Both the position numbers and the translations under genes were made by a program. A DNA stretch of 64,000 nt, taken from NCBI GenBank assembly GCA_963823535.1, contig CAWGLZ010000006.1:186001-250000 (forward strand), read 5' to 3'. This DNA comes from RPQJ01 sp963823535 (GTDB lineage: Bacteria > Pseudomonadota > Gammaproteobacteria > Steroidobacterales > Steroidobacteraceae). This document shows positions 17,960 to 25,843 of the stretch, one piece after another. Below the pieces are notes generated by a model. That model made no database searches and was not told the DNA's origin. It saw only the letters and a program-made list of their open reading frames with translations. Every line of letters starts with the position of its first letter. Position 1 is the stretch's first letter.

Positions 17960-18592
17960 TCAGATCTCCCACGCACCCACCGGACTCGCGTTCAGGCAGC
18001 GGATGAACGCGTCGATGCCGTGCTTCCCCGCACCAGGAACGTCGTAGACCTTACCGATCTGGCATCCCCAGCGGCTGACGATGTCGACGTCCGACCGGAA
18101 GTTAAGCACGTTCTCGGCATTGGGGTGGACAGGATGGAAACCACCGCCGGTCTCCGTTCCCGCTAACCGGGCGAGCCCGGGCGCATTGAAGGTCACCCCC
18201 CGCACCGGCACCCAGGTCACGGTCGCCGCCACCACGGCCGCGAGGCCGCCTCCCAGCGAGTGGCCGACCACCACGTAGCGACGGCAACCCACGCGTTCCA
18301 GGGCGCGGTAGGCGGATGCGAAGAACGCCAGCGCGCTGCCGAGTTGCCGCTCGGGCAGCTGGCGACGAACGATCTCGAGGTTGGCGCCCTTCCAGTCCTC
18401 CATTTCCCGTGATCCACGGAACGCGATGACACCCACGCCTTCGTTGCCCGCATAGGCGCCGCCGGCGAACTCGTTCCCGGCACAGAACACCTCGTGCTCC
18501 GGGACGTGTATCGGCCTGTGCCACTGAACCGTGGTTGGGCGATCGTGGTAGACGTCCTCCGCGATCTGCGCACAGATGAGCAGGGATGGCAT
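17960..18592 (-). CDS. Class 3 lipase, candidate T6SS phospholipase effector
   Basis: This 210-aa protein has the alpha/beta-hydrolase lipase_3 layout. Early it shows VGVIAFRGSREMEDW, including the oxyanion-side FRG motif. The nucleophile elbow VVVGHSLGGGLAAVVA places Ser112 as nucleophile. The probable acid is Asp168 or Asp170 in NFRSDVDIVSRW, and the catalytic His is His191 in GAGKHGIDAF. It lacks a signal peptide, consistent with export by T6SS rather than Sec. It follows the 333-aa gene by 33 bases in the accessory arm after clpV. Family knowledge: class 3 lipases are a recognised group of T6SS antibacterial or anti-host effectors (Tle). No immunity gene is obvious beside it, unless the 333-aa or the 151-aa neighbour serves. 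Confidence 0.85.
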   Translation of the reverse strand: MPSLLICAQIAEDVYHDRPTTVQWHRPIHVPEHEVFCAGNEFAGGAYAGNEGVGVIAFRGSREMEDWKGANLEIVRRQLPERQLGSALAFFASAYRALERVGCRRYVVVGHSLGGGLAAVVAATVTWVPVRGVTFNAPGLARLAGTETGGGFHPVHPNAENVLNFRSDVDIVSRWGCQIGKVYDVPGAGKHGIDAFIRCLNASPVGAWEI

Positions 18593-18625
18593 GAATTGTC
18601 TCGCGTCGTGCGTACCATTCGGGGC

Positions 18626-19627
18626 TCAGCGGACAAAGCCTCGAAATGTCGCCAGCGACTCGTCGATCTCCGCGGCCGTGACCCGCACCTCGTTGTAGTG
18701 CTGCTGCGGGTGTGCCACCGCTGTCTCCACCATGCGTTCCGCGAGCTTCTTCAATTCGGCTTCGACCTTGTCGTCCCACTTCACCTTGTTCTTCTTCAAC
18801 TCGTCCTTCTGGCGCTTGAACAAGGCGATGTAGCCCTGGGGCCCCTGCATCGCACGCCCGAGCAGGTGCGTGTTTCCCTTGATCTGCGGCGGCAAGCCGC
18901 CCCTGAAGCCAGAGCGCCTGTACAGCTCCTCGACTACCTGCTCGACGGTCACCATCGTGCCCGAGAAGCCGAGCTGGTCCAGCACCTTCTCGTACTGCTT
19001 GCTGAAATTCTCCGCCGCCCGTCCTTCGACGTTCGTCGACGACTTGGACAGGCTGTTCAGTGCCTTCGAGGCCGTGGCACCGGACCCGGTCAGCGACTTC
19101 TTCACCCAGCTTGCGCCGTGAAGGATCGTGCTCAGGCTCAGTCCGCTCTCGAGCGCGTGGCCCTCGGCCTTCAGGTAGAGGTAGGGGGCCCCGCCTCTCT
19201 CGCCTTCGATCTGCAGCAGCAGTTCGCCGTAACCCTTCAGGAAGTTCCACCCGTCGTGTGCCGAGGCACCCTGCTTCGACAGATGCGACGAAATGCGCGA
19301 TTGCAGCGCCTTGCTTGCGAGCAGGGCATCGTAGGCACCCTTCACATTGGCATATCCGCCGGCATCGAGTTGCAGCATGAATGCGCCCTTCTCCACCGGA
19401 TGATGGATCCAGCACGCCACGTACAGCGCCTGGAAACATTCCCGTGTCCACCAGGCGCTGGAGCGGTTCAGCAGCATCGTGACACTGCTTCCAGGCATGT
19501 GGCCGAGCATGTGCGTCCATCCGCCCGGCGTCTGGAAATCCTCCGTGAACACCCCCTTGAGGTGGGTCTTCGCGGCCGGTACGCCTTCCGACGCGGCCTT
19601 GACGTAGCTGCCGATGGCGCCTTTCAT
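18626..19627 (-). CDS. Uncharacterised 333-aa protein in the T6SS cargo arm
   Basis: ATG 19627 follows GAGGACATC. The protein is soluble, without signal peptide, and largely helical. It contains GGWTHMLGHMPGSSVTMLLNRSS early (about residues 35-57), a Trp/Cys-rich CFQALYVACWIHHP segment, and a long charged coiled helix near 270-300 (KRQKDELKKNKVKWDDKVEA). I do not recognise the family. It sits between the broken 19655-20377 gene and the lipase, in the same direction and close spacing. It could be an effector, a chaperone or an immunity factor. The alternating Gly/Ser-rich centre (SLTGSGATASKALNSLSKSS) looks like a linker between two domains. Confidence 0.65.
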   Translation of the reverse strand: MKGAIGSYVKAASEGVPAAKTHLKGVFTEDFQTPGGWTHMLGHMPGSSVTMLLNRSSAWWTRECFQALYVACWIHHPVEKGAFMLQLDAGGYANVKGAYDALLASKALQSRISSHLSKQGASAHDGWNFLKGYGELLLQIEGERGGAPYLYLKAEGHALESGLSLSTILHGASWVKKSLTGSGATASKALNSLSKSSTNVEGRAAENFSKQYEKVLDQLGFSGTMVTVEQVVEELYRRSGFRGGLPPQIKGNTHLLGRAMQGPQGYIALFKRQKDELKKNKVKWDDKVEAELKKLAERMVETAVAHPQQHYNEVRVTAAEIDESLATFRGFVR

Positions 19628-19654
19628 GATGTCCTCGCAGTTCGGGTCCGCGGA

Positions 19655-20377
19655 CTACCAGCCGTTGTTCGCCGACAGCGCCGCGAGTCGCTGGTAGATT
19701 TCGTTGTCGTTGGCGAGCAGGAGGGCGAATCCATAGTTGATGTCCTGGAGGAAGTTACTTGCCTTGTACGGATAGACCTTCTGCGCGCCACCCGTGTAGT
19801 CGTGCAGTCCGACCGCCGCCCGGGTGAGGTCGACTCACTCCTGCGCCAGCACGCAGACGGCGTTGTGCAGATGCCGCTTGCTGGGCTTGTAGTGTCCACT
19901 GTTGCTGTCGATCCACAGGAGAAGGCCATTCTGGATCTTGGTCTCTCCTGCGCACGTGACAGATCTCCCGCGTTGAAGGACGAGTGATTGAAATTGTCGA
20001 CGTTGGCCCGGGTACTGGCCTCGGCCTTGGTGAAGAAATTGCCGTACACGTCCATGGCATACGGGTACCGGTCAAAGGCATCGGCCCGGTTCGGAGCATT
20101 CATCGCGTTGTCCGTGCCGTCGACAAAGAGACCGCCCTGAGGAATGGCGACGAACGCCTTGCGGTCCTGCTTGGTCAGGAAGTCGACCGTGCCTGATAGC
20201 TGCTCCCTGGCGGCGGGCTTGTTGATCTTCTGGAAGGCGGCATTGGCACTCGCGACCGTTCGTACAGTAACGCTTGAGCGCCTTGTCCACCTTGGCCGGG
20301 TTCTTTCCGCGGGCACGCAGCGCGGCGCCCATCTTTCCGGTGCGGCCCTCGAAGATCGTCCAGGTCATGATCGTCAT
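19655..20377 (-). pseudogene. Broken accessory gene next to the cyclase
   Basis: Starting at ATG 20377, one frame gives MTIMTWTIFEGRTGKMGAAL and continues to about 20265. The next gives AAFQKINKPAAREQLSGTVD, VAIPQGGLFVDGTDNAMNAP and YPYAMDVYGNFFTKAE. A third picks up TKIQNGLLLWIDSNSGHYKP near 19945, is interrupted by an in-frame TGA (CAGGAGTGAGTC, about 19843), and continues VDLTRAAVGLHDYTGGAQKV to a proper stop at 19655. The TGA could be a TGG Trp codon changed by one base. Two frameshifts plus one nonsense codon argue for true decay. The intact ancestor would be about 235 aa. I do not recognise the family; it lies 67 bases downstream of the cyclase and may have been its chaperone or partner. 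Confidence 0.7.
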
Positions 20378-20444
20378 GCTGCTTTCCCCAACGACTTGGA
20401 CGCACGGCCAGGACCGACGTCGCGCTCAGGCAACCCGGTCCCAT

Positions 20445-21935
20445 TCACGTCGGCGAGCGACGAACGCGCGTCTCCTGCCCCTTGAGATTGAAGCCGACCG
20501 TCCGTTCACGTGCCATCTGATCGGCGAGTTTCTTCATCTGCGCGCTGCGCGCGCGATCCCCGTTCCGCTGCCAGTAGTTGTAGAGGAACATCAGGTCGGT
20601 CGTGAGCGACAGGGCGTCACCCTGCTTCACTGCCTGCTGGGCCGCACGAATTCCGGCACCCTCGCCAGGTCGCGTCGTGGATTCGGTTTCCGCGGCGAGA
20701 AGGCACTTTGCGATGTACTCGATGTCGGGTGTACCTACCGCCTGGCCCGTCAACTGAACCGACTTGGCAAGAACCTTCTGGATCCGCGTCTGTGCCGCGA
20801 TGACGTCGCCGGGCAGCTTGTCCTGGCCGCCTTTCGGAAAGTCTTCCTTGACGAGCACGCTGAGGTCATCGCCCTCGTCCGCCAGCGATTCGAGGTCTCC
20901 GAACAGGTCCGTGATGAGGTTGTGGACCTCCTTCGCCTTCGGGTTCGACGGGCCGCTGCCGGCCACACCATTGAACATGGGATCTTCGTTGACGTCGCCG
21001 TCGTAACGGGTGTTCCAGATCGGGAGGTATCCCCTGGATGACATCTCGGCCATGACCCTCGCGAACTGCTTCGACTCGATCATGGCCGCGCGGCCACCGG
21101 GCGAGAAAATGGCCAGTTTCGGGTCGAGTTCCTGCAGGAAGCCATAGTTCTGATTCTCGGCCCCATGCATGAACACAGGATTATTGGCCCGACCGCAGGC
21201 CTCGTTCAGCTTCGGAATCATGTGGATCAGGAACGTGGTGGCCGCGGAGTCCGCACTGTGCTCACCAAGCCCCCGGTCCGCGAGGGCCTTCTCGGAATGC
21301 TTCCAGCCCATCATCCGGGACAGGTCGAAGCCGCCGGTCGTCAGGTAGGTAATGTGGGGCGCGACCATCCAAAGGTCGTAATCGCCGGTGACGGGAATGC
21401 CGTTGTATGCCCACACCATCAACGGCGTGGCGCCGCTTCCTTCGAACGTGTAGGAAACATTCCAGTCTCCACCGGATCTCGTGAGCTCGAAGACGATCTC
21501 GTCCGCGTACCCGTTGAACTTCTGCCCTGCCTTGTATCTCGTGCCGTTCCCCTGGAGCTTCACGATCTTCCCTTCTCGCTCCAGCGACTGCCTGAGCGAA
21601 TCCTTCAGGCTCAACTGAACCACCTGGGCGGCGCCGTGCGGATCGTGCTTTGGCTGCGTTCCGGGCTTGCCCGGCCGCTTCTTGTTGAACGCAGGGTCCT
21701 GCGGCACGAATCCCGCCATCGGACCCCAGTCCGACGACTTGTCGTGCACGTCCATGCTCTTGGTCGCGTAGCCAAGCTTGATCAGCCGGGTCGAATCACG
21801 ATTCGTCGGCCGGATGAGGATGAAGGAGTTGAACTCCTTGGCGATGCGACGGATACCCTTGGAATGCTCGGCGACGATGCCGGCATTCGCCTCCATGTTG
21901 AGGTCGCCTTCGTTCGATCGTTTCCAGAAAGGCAT
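20445..21935 (-). CDS. ExoY/CyaA/edema-factor-like nucleotidyl cyclase toxin
   Basis: Residues about 15-330 match the anthrax edema factor/CyaA/ExoY cyclase domain. By alignment from memory with Bordetella CyaA, the counterparts are: Arg42 (R41), Lys59 and Lys66 (K58, K65) in LGYATKSMDVHDKSSDWGP with His64 (H63); the metal-binding Asp185 and Asp187 (D188, D190) in GIPVTGDYDLWMVAPH; and His257, Glu260 and Asn263 (H298, E301, N304) in MHGAENQN. The spacing within each motif is identical. The family makes cAMP or other cyclic nucleotides and needs a eukaryotic activator (calmodulin or actin) to work. Residues 330-496 are an extra helical domain of unknown role. No signal peptide is present. It lies 84 bases after clpV in the same direction, so delivery by this T6SS into eukaryotic cells is a reasonable inference. 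Confidence 0.9.
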   Translation of the reverse strand: MPFWKRSNEGDLNMEANAGIVAEHSKGIRRIAKEFNSFILIRPTNRDSTRLIKLGYATKSMDVHDKSSDWGPMAGFVPQDPAFNKKRPGKPGTQPKHDPHGAAQVVQLSLKDSLRQSLEREGKIVKLQGNGTRYKAGQKFNGYADEIVFELTRSGGDWNVSYTFEGSGATPLMVWAYNGIPVTGDYDLWMVAPHITYLTTGGFDLSRMMGWKHSEKALADRGLGEHSADSAATTFLIHMIPKLNEACGRANNPVFMHGAENQNYGFLQELDPKLAIFSPGGRAAMIESKQFARVMAEMSSRGYLPIWNTRYDGDVNEDPMFNGVAGSGPSNPKAKEVHNLITDLFGDLESLADEGDDLSVLVKEDFPKGGQDKLPGDVIAAQTRIQKVLAKSVQLTGQAVGTPDIEYIAKCLLAAETESTTRPGEGAGIRAAQQAVKQGDALSLTTDLMFLYNYWQRNGDRARSAQMKKLADQMARERTVGFNLKGQETRVRRSPT

Positions 21936-22019
21936 GTCCAGTCTCCGTCCGAGAGTCTTGCCGGCCGCCAGCGGCCGCGGCCCAGATCTGCCCGCGGTCG
22001 CTTGCCGGATCGTCAGGCG

Positions 22020-24752
22020 CTAGAAGCCGTAATGGAAGGCGCCCTCGGAAACGTCGACCTTCACGCGTTCGACCGCCGTCCCCTCCATCATCCGCGTCAG
22101 GAACTCCTTGCTGATGTCGGGCAGCATCGTGTTGGTCAGGATCGCATCGATCATGCGTCCGCCCGACTCGCTCTCCGTGCAGCGCGACACGACGAGCTTG
22201 ATCACCTCGTCGCTGTACTCGAATGGAATCTTGTAGCGCGCCTCGACCCGCTTCTTGATGCGGTTGAGCTGCAGCCTGACGATCTTGCCGAGCATCTCGT
22301 CGCTGAGCGGGTAGTAGGGAATCGCCACCAGTCGCCCCAGCAGCGCCGGCGGAAAGATCTTCAGCAAGGGCTCGCGCAGTGCCTTGGCCATGCCCTCTGC
22401 ATCGGGCATCAGGTCGGGGTCCTTGCACAGCCCGGCGATCATCTCGGTGCCGGCATTGGTCGTGAGCAGGATCAGCGTGTTCTTGAAGTCGATCAGGCGT
22501 CCCTCGCCGTCTTCCATGTAGCCCTTGTCGAAGACCTGGAAGAACACCTCGTGCACGTCGGGGTGGGCCTTCTCCACTTCGTCCAGCAGCACCACGCTGT
22601 AGGGCTTGCGGCGCACGGCCTCGGTCAGCACGCCGCCTTCGCCGTAACCGACGTAACCCGGAGGGGCACCCTTCAGCGTCGAAACGGTGTGCGCCTCCTG
22701 GAACTCACTCATGTTGATGGTGATCAGGTTCTGCTCACCGCCGTACAGCGCCTCGGCCAGGGCGAGCGCCGTCTCGGTCTTGCCGACGCCCGAGGTGCCG
22801 GCCAGCATGAACACGCCGATCGGCTTGCTCGGGTTGTCGAGCCCCGCGCGCGAGGTCTGGATGCGTTTCGCGATCATGTGCATCGCGTGGTCCTGGCCGA
22901 TCACGCGCTGCGCCAGGGCATCGGCCACCTTGAGGATGGTTTCGATCTCGTTGCGCGCCATCCGACCGACGGGGATGCCGGTCCAGTCCCCGACCACCGC
23001 GGCCACGGCCTGGTAGTCGACCGTCGGCAGGATCAGGGGGTTCTCGCCCTGCAGGGCCGTCAGCTTGTCCTGCACCAGCTTCAATTGCGCCAGTTTGGCA
23101 GCGCGATCGGCCTCGACCTCGCCCGCCGGCGCGCTCGCCAGCACCGCGACAGCCTCCGCATCGGCTTCGAGCTTGCTGCCGGTTCCCTCGACTGGCTTGA
23201 CGCCGTCGCGCAGCTTGGCCCGCAGGTCCAGTAATTCGTCCACCAGCGCCTTCTCGTCGGCCCAGCGAGCGGTGAGCGCCTCGAGGCGCGCACGCTCGGC
23301 CACCAGCAGCTCGTTGGCCTCGTCCTCGCGCTTGCCGATGTCGATGCCGATCGATTTCTCGCGCCCGATGATGCCGATCTCGGTCTCGAGGGCCTCGATC
23401 CGCTTGCGGCTGTCGTCCACTTCCGCCGGCGTGGCGTGCAGGCTCACGGCGACCCGCGCGCAGGCCGTGTCGAGCAGGCTCACGCTCTTGTCGGGCAACT
23501 GGCGGGCCGGGATGTATCGGTGGCTCAGCTTCACCGCGGCCTCGAGCGCCTCGTCGAGGATCTGCACCTTGTGGTGCTTCTCCATCGTGCTGGCCACGCC
23601 GCGCATCATCAGGATGGCCTTGGCCTCGTCCGGCTCATCGACCTGCACGGACTGGAAGCGACGGGTCAGCGCCGGGTCCTTCTCGATGTGCTTCTTGTAC
23701 TCGGCGAAGGTCGTGGCGCCGACCGTGCGCAGCGTGCCGCGCGCCAGCGCGGGCTTGAGCAGGTTGGCCGCGTCGCCCGTGCCGGCTGCGCCGCCGGCGC
23801 CCACCAGCGTATGGGTTTCGTCGATGAACAGGATGACCGGCTTCGGGCTCGCCTGGACCTCGTCGATGACCGAGCGCAGCCGCTGCTCGAACTCGCCCTT
23901 CATGCTCGCCCCGGCCTGCAGCAGGCCGACGTCCAGCGCACGCAGTTCCACGTCCTTCAGGCTCGGCGGCACGTCGCCGCGGGCGATGCGCTGCGCGAAA
24001 CCCTCGACCACCGCGGTCTTGCCCACGCCCGCCTCGCCGATCAGGATCGGGTTGTTCTGGCGCCGCCGCATCAGGATGTCGACGACCTGCCTGATTTCGT
24101 CGTCGCGTCCCACGATCGGATCCATCTTGCCGCTGCGTGCCTGCTCGGTCAGGTCGACCGTGAACTTCTTCAGCGCTTCCTGCTTGCCCATCTGGGCGGG
24201 CGGCATGGCGCCGCTCGATTCGCCCGGTGATGCCTGGCCGCCGAAGTGCGTCCCGTCGCTCGCACCGAGGCTCCCCTCGGGTGAGCCCGCGCAGATCTTC
24301 TCGTAGTTCTCCGAGAGCTGGTCGGGCTTGACCTTGTCGAACTCGCGCGAAATGCCGTTCAGCAGGTTCTTGAGCGACGGCGTCTTGAGCATGGCCACGA
24401 CGAGGTAGCCCGTGCGCACCTGCGTGTCGCCATACTTGAGCGTCGCCCACACCCAGGCACGCTCGACCGAGTCCTCGATGTGCGGCGACAGGTCCGAAAT
24501 GGAGGTCGCTCCTCGCGGCAGGCGGTCGAGCGTCTCGGTGATGTCGCTGGCCAGCCTGCCCGGATCGATCGAGAACGCCTTGACGATGCAGTGCAGGTCG
24601 GAGTTCTGCAGCTGAAGGATCTGGTGCAGCCAGTGCACGACTTCGACGTACGGGTTGCCGCGCAGCTTGCAGAAGACGGTCGCGCCCTCGATCGCCTTGT
24701 AGCCGACGTTGTTGAGCTTTCCGAACAAAGCGACCCGGCTGATATCACTCAT
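22020..24752 (-). CDS. clpV: ClpV sheath-recycling ATPase (TssH)
   Basis: The 910-aa protein has the full ClpV architecture. It comprises an N-terminal double Clp repeat domain (about 1-160), a first AAA+ module with Walker A GEAGVGKT and Walker B ILFIDETHTLVGAGG, a coiled middle domain (about 400-530, with the VSLLDTACARVA region), a second AAA+ module with GTSGVGKTETALALAEALYG and VVLLDEVEKAHPDVHEV, and a C-terminal D2-small domain. ClpV hexamers disassemble contracted TssB/TssC sheath for reuse. Start ATG follows GGAGAGAC. It comes 65 bases after tssG and closes the core part of the operon, with the cyclase immediately downstream. Confidence 0.97.
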   Translation of the reverse strand: MSDISRVALFGKLNNVGYKAIEGATVFCKLRGNPYVEVVHWLHQILQLQNSDLHCIVKAFSIDPGRLASDITETLDRLPRGATSISDLSPHIEDSVERAWVWATLKYGDTQVRTGYLVVAMLKTPSLKNLLNGISREFDKVKPDQLSENYEKICAGSPEGSLGASDGTHFGGQASPGESSGAMPPAQMGKQEALKKFTVDLTEQARSGKMDPIVGRDDEIRQVVDILMRRRQNNPILIGEAGVGKTAVVEGFAQRIARGDVPPSLKDVELRALDVGLLQAGASMKGEFEQRLRSVIDEVQASPKPVILFIDETHTLVGAGGAAGTGDAANLLKPALARGTLRTVGATTFAEYKKHIEKDPALTRRFQSVQVDEPDEAKAILMMRGVASTMEKHHKVQILDEALEAAVKLSHRYIPARQLPDKSVSLLDTACARVAVSLHATPAEVDDSRKRIEALETEIGIIGREKSIGIDIGKREDEANELLVAERARLEALTARWADEKALVDELLDLRAKLRDGVKPVEGTGSKLEADAEAVAVLASAPAGEVEADRAAKLAQLKLVQDKLTALQGENPLILPTVDYQAVAAVVGDWTGIPVGRMARNEIETILKVADALAQRVIGQDHAMHMIAKRIQTSRAGLDNPSKPIGVFMLAGTSGVGKTETALALAEALYGGEQNLITINMSEFQEAHTVSTLKGAPPGYVGYGEGGVLTEAVRRKPYSVVLLDEVEKAHPDVHEVFFQVFDKGYMEDGEGRLIDFKNTLILLTTNAGTEMIAGLCKDPDLMPDAEGMAKALREPLLKIFPPALLGRLVAIPYYPLSDEMLGKIVRLQLNRIKKRVEARYKIPFEYSDEVIKLVVSRCTESESGGRMIDAILTNTMLPDISKEFLTRMMEGTAVERVKVDVSEGAFHYGF

Positions 24753-24817
24753 GCTGTCTCTCCACCTGTATTCGTCGAATGTCTGTAATTCTCATCGCGT
24801 CGGCGTACCGATGGGGC

Positions 24818-25843
24818 TCAGGCCGCCACGGCTTGTGATTCGTGAATGACCACGTCCTCGGCGACGCCCTGCTTGCGCCCGAGCCAGCTGGTCCATCCCA
24901 GGCGCCCGACGCGTCCGAGCGAGACGCCCGGCGCATCGCCGTCCTTGACCAGCAGGCGGACCTGCCAGGACCACTCGCCCGACGTGTAGAGCCGGACGAG
25001 GTCGGCGAGCGATCGCAAGGCCCGCGAGCCCGGCAGGAACCGCATTAGGTCCTCGAACCGCAAGGGTCCCACGACCACCTCGAAGCGGTTCTGGCATTGC
25101 CAGGACTTCTGGCCCAGCGTCGCGGTCGCGCCGAGCACGGCGTAGGACTCGCCAGCCGCGAGGCGGGTCTGCAGATCGGGCGGGACGCGCAGCCAGCCGC
25201 TGACGAACTGGCGCACCTCGATCCGGTGCCGGAAGTAGTCGGAGAGCAGCGCCTCGAGCCCCGCGGCGGATCGCGTGGCGGACGCGAGCAGGCCCGCCCG
25301 GAACAGCTTGGCGGCATCCGGGATCGAGTCGCGTCCCGTCGCCGAGTCGTCGAAGAGGCCCATCAGCGCGCCGAGGTAGTCCGCGAAATCGTCGTCGTCG
25401 GGCCGCGCGTGACTGGCGACCGGATCGGACTCGGCCCACGCGCGGTAGAAGAGCGTGGCCAGCCGGTGCTGGAAGAGGTTGATGAAGTCGCTGACCGCGC
25501 CGTCCTCGTGATGCCGGCGGCGCTCGAACGCCTGCTCGGTCAGATGCGACGGCAGCGCGCCGTTGGGGCCGAAGATGCCGAAGCCGAACTGCCCGAGGCG
25601 AAGCCGGCCCGCCTGGGCAGGCTCCGCGGTCGTGACGTCGCTGGGGGCGAAGGTCAGGTGCGGCGGCTGCTCGACGCGCACCCACTCGTCGGCCGGCCGA
25701 CGCGCCTCCCCGAGGCGCGGACGCGACTGGTCCACGCGCTCGAGCAGGCGCAGCGCGGCAAACAGGCTGAACCGATGCGGTTCCTGCCTGAGCTGCTGCA
25801 GCGCCTCTAGATGATGTGACGGGCGCCCGTCCGGACCGGCCAT
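24818..25843 (-). CDS. tssG: T6SS baseplate subunit TssG
   Basis: TssG starts at ATG 25843 inside the end of tssF (37-base overlap), giving 341 aa. The family is recognised by the N-terminal RQEPHRFSLFAALRLLER segment, VRVEQPPHLTFAPSDV, a LGQFGFGIFGPNGALPSHLTE motif near residue 90, then DFINLFQHRLATLFYRAW. With TssF, TssE and TssK it forms the wedge of the baseplate around the VgrG hub. Strong overlap with tssF indicates coupled translation, matching the known TssF2-TssG stoichiometric complex. Confidence 0.95.
   Translation of the reverse strand: MAGPDGRPSHHLEALQQLRQEPHRFSLFAALRLLERVDQSRPRLGEARRPADEWVRVEQPPHLTFAPSDVTTAEPAQAGRLRLGQFGFGIFGPNGALPSHLTEQAFERRRHHEDGAVSDFINLFQHRLATLFYRAWAESDPVASHARPDDDDFADYLGALMGLFDDSATGRDSIPDAAKLFRAGLLASATRSAAGLEALLSDYFRHRIEVRQFVSGWLRVPPDLQTRLAAGESYAVLGATATLGQKSWQCQNRFEVVVGPLRFEDLMRFLPGSRALRSLADLVRLYTSGEWSWQVRLLVKDGDAPGVSLGRVGRLGWTSWLGRKQGVAEDVVIHESQAVAA

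Noticed and set aside
21165..23234. Long plus-strand open frame opposite clpV and the cyclase
   Set aside because: Both minus-strand genes are unmistakable; the plus translation is low-complexity and lacks any domain.
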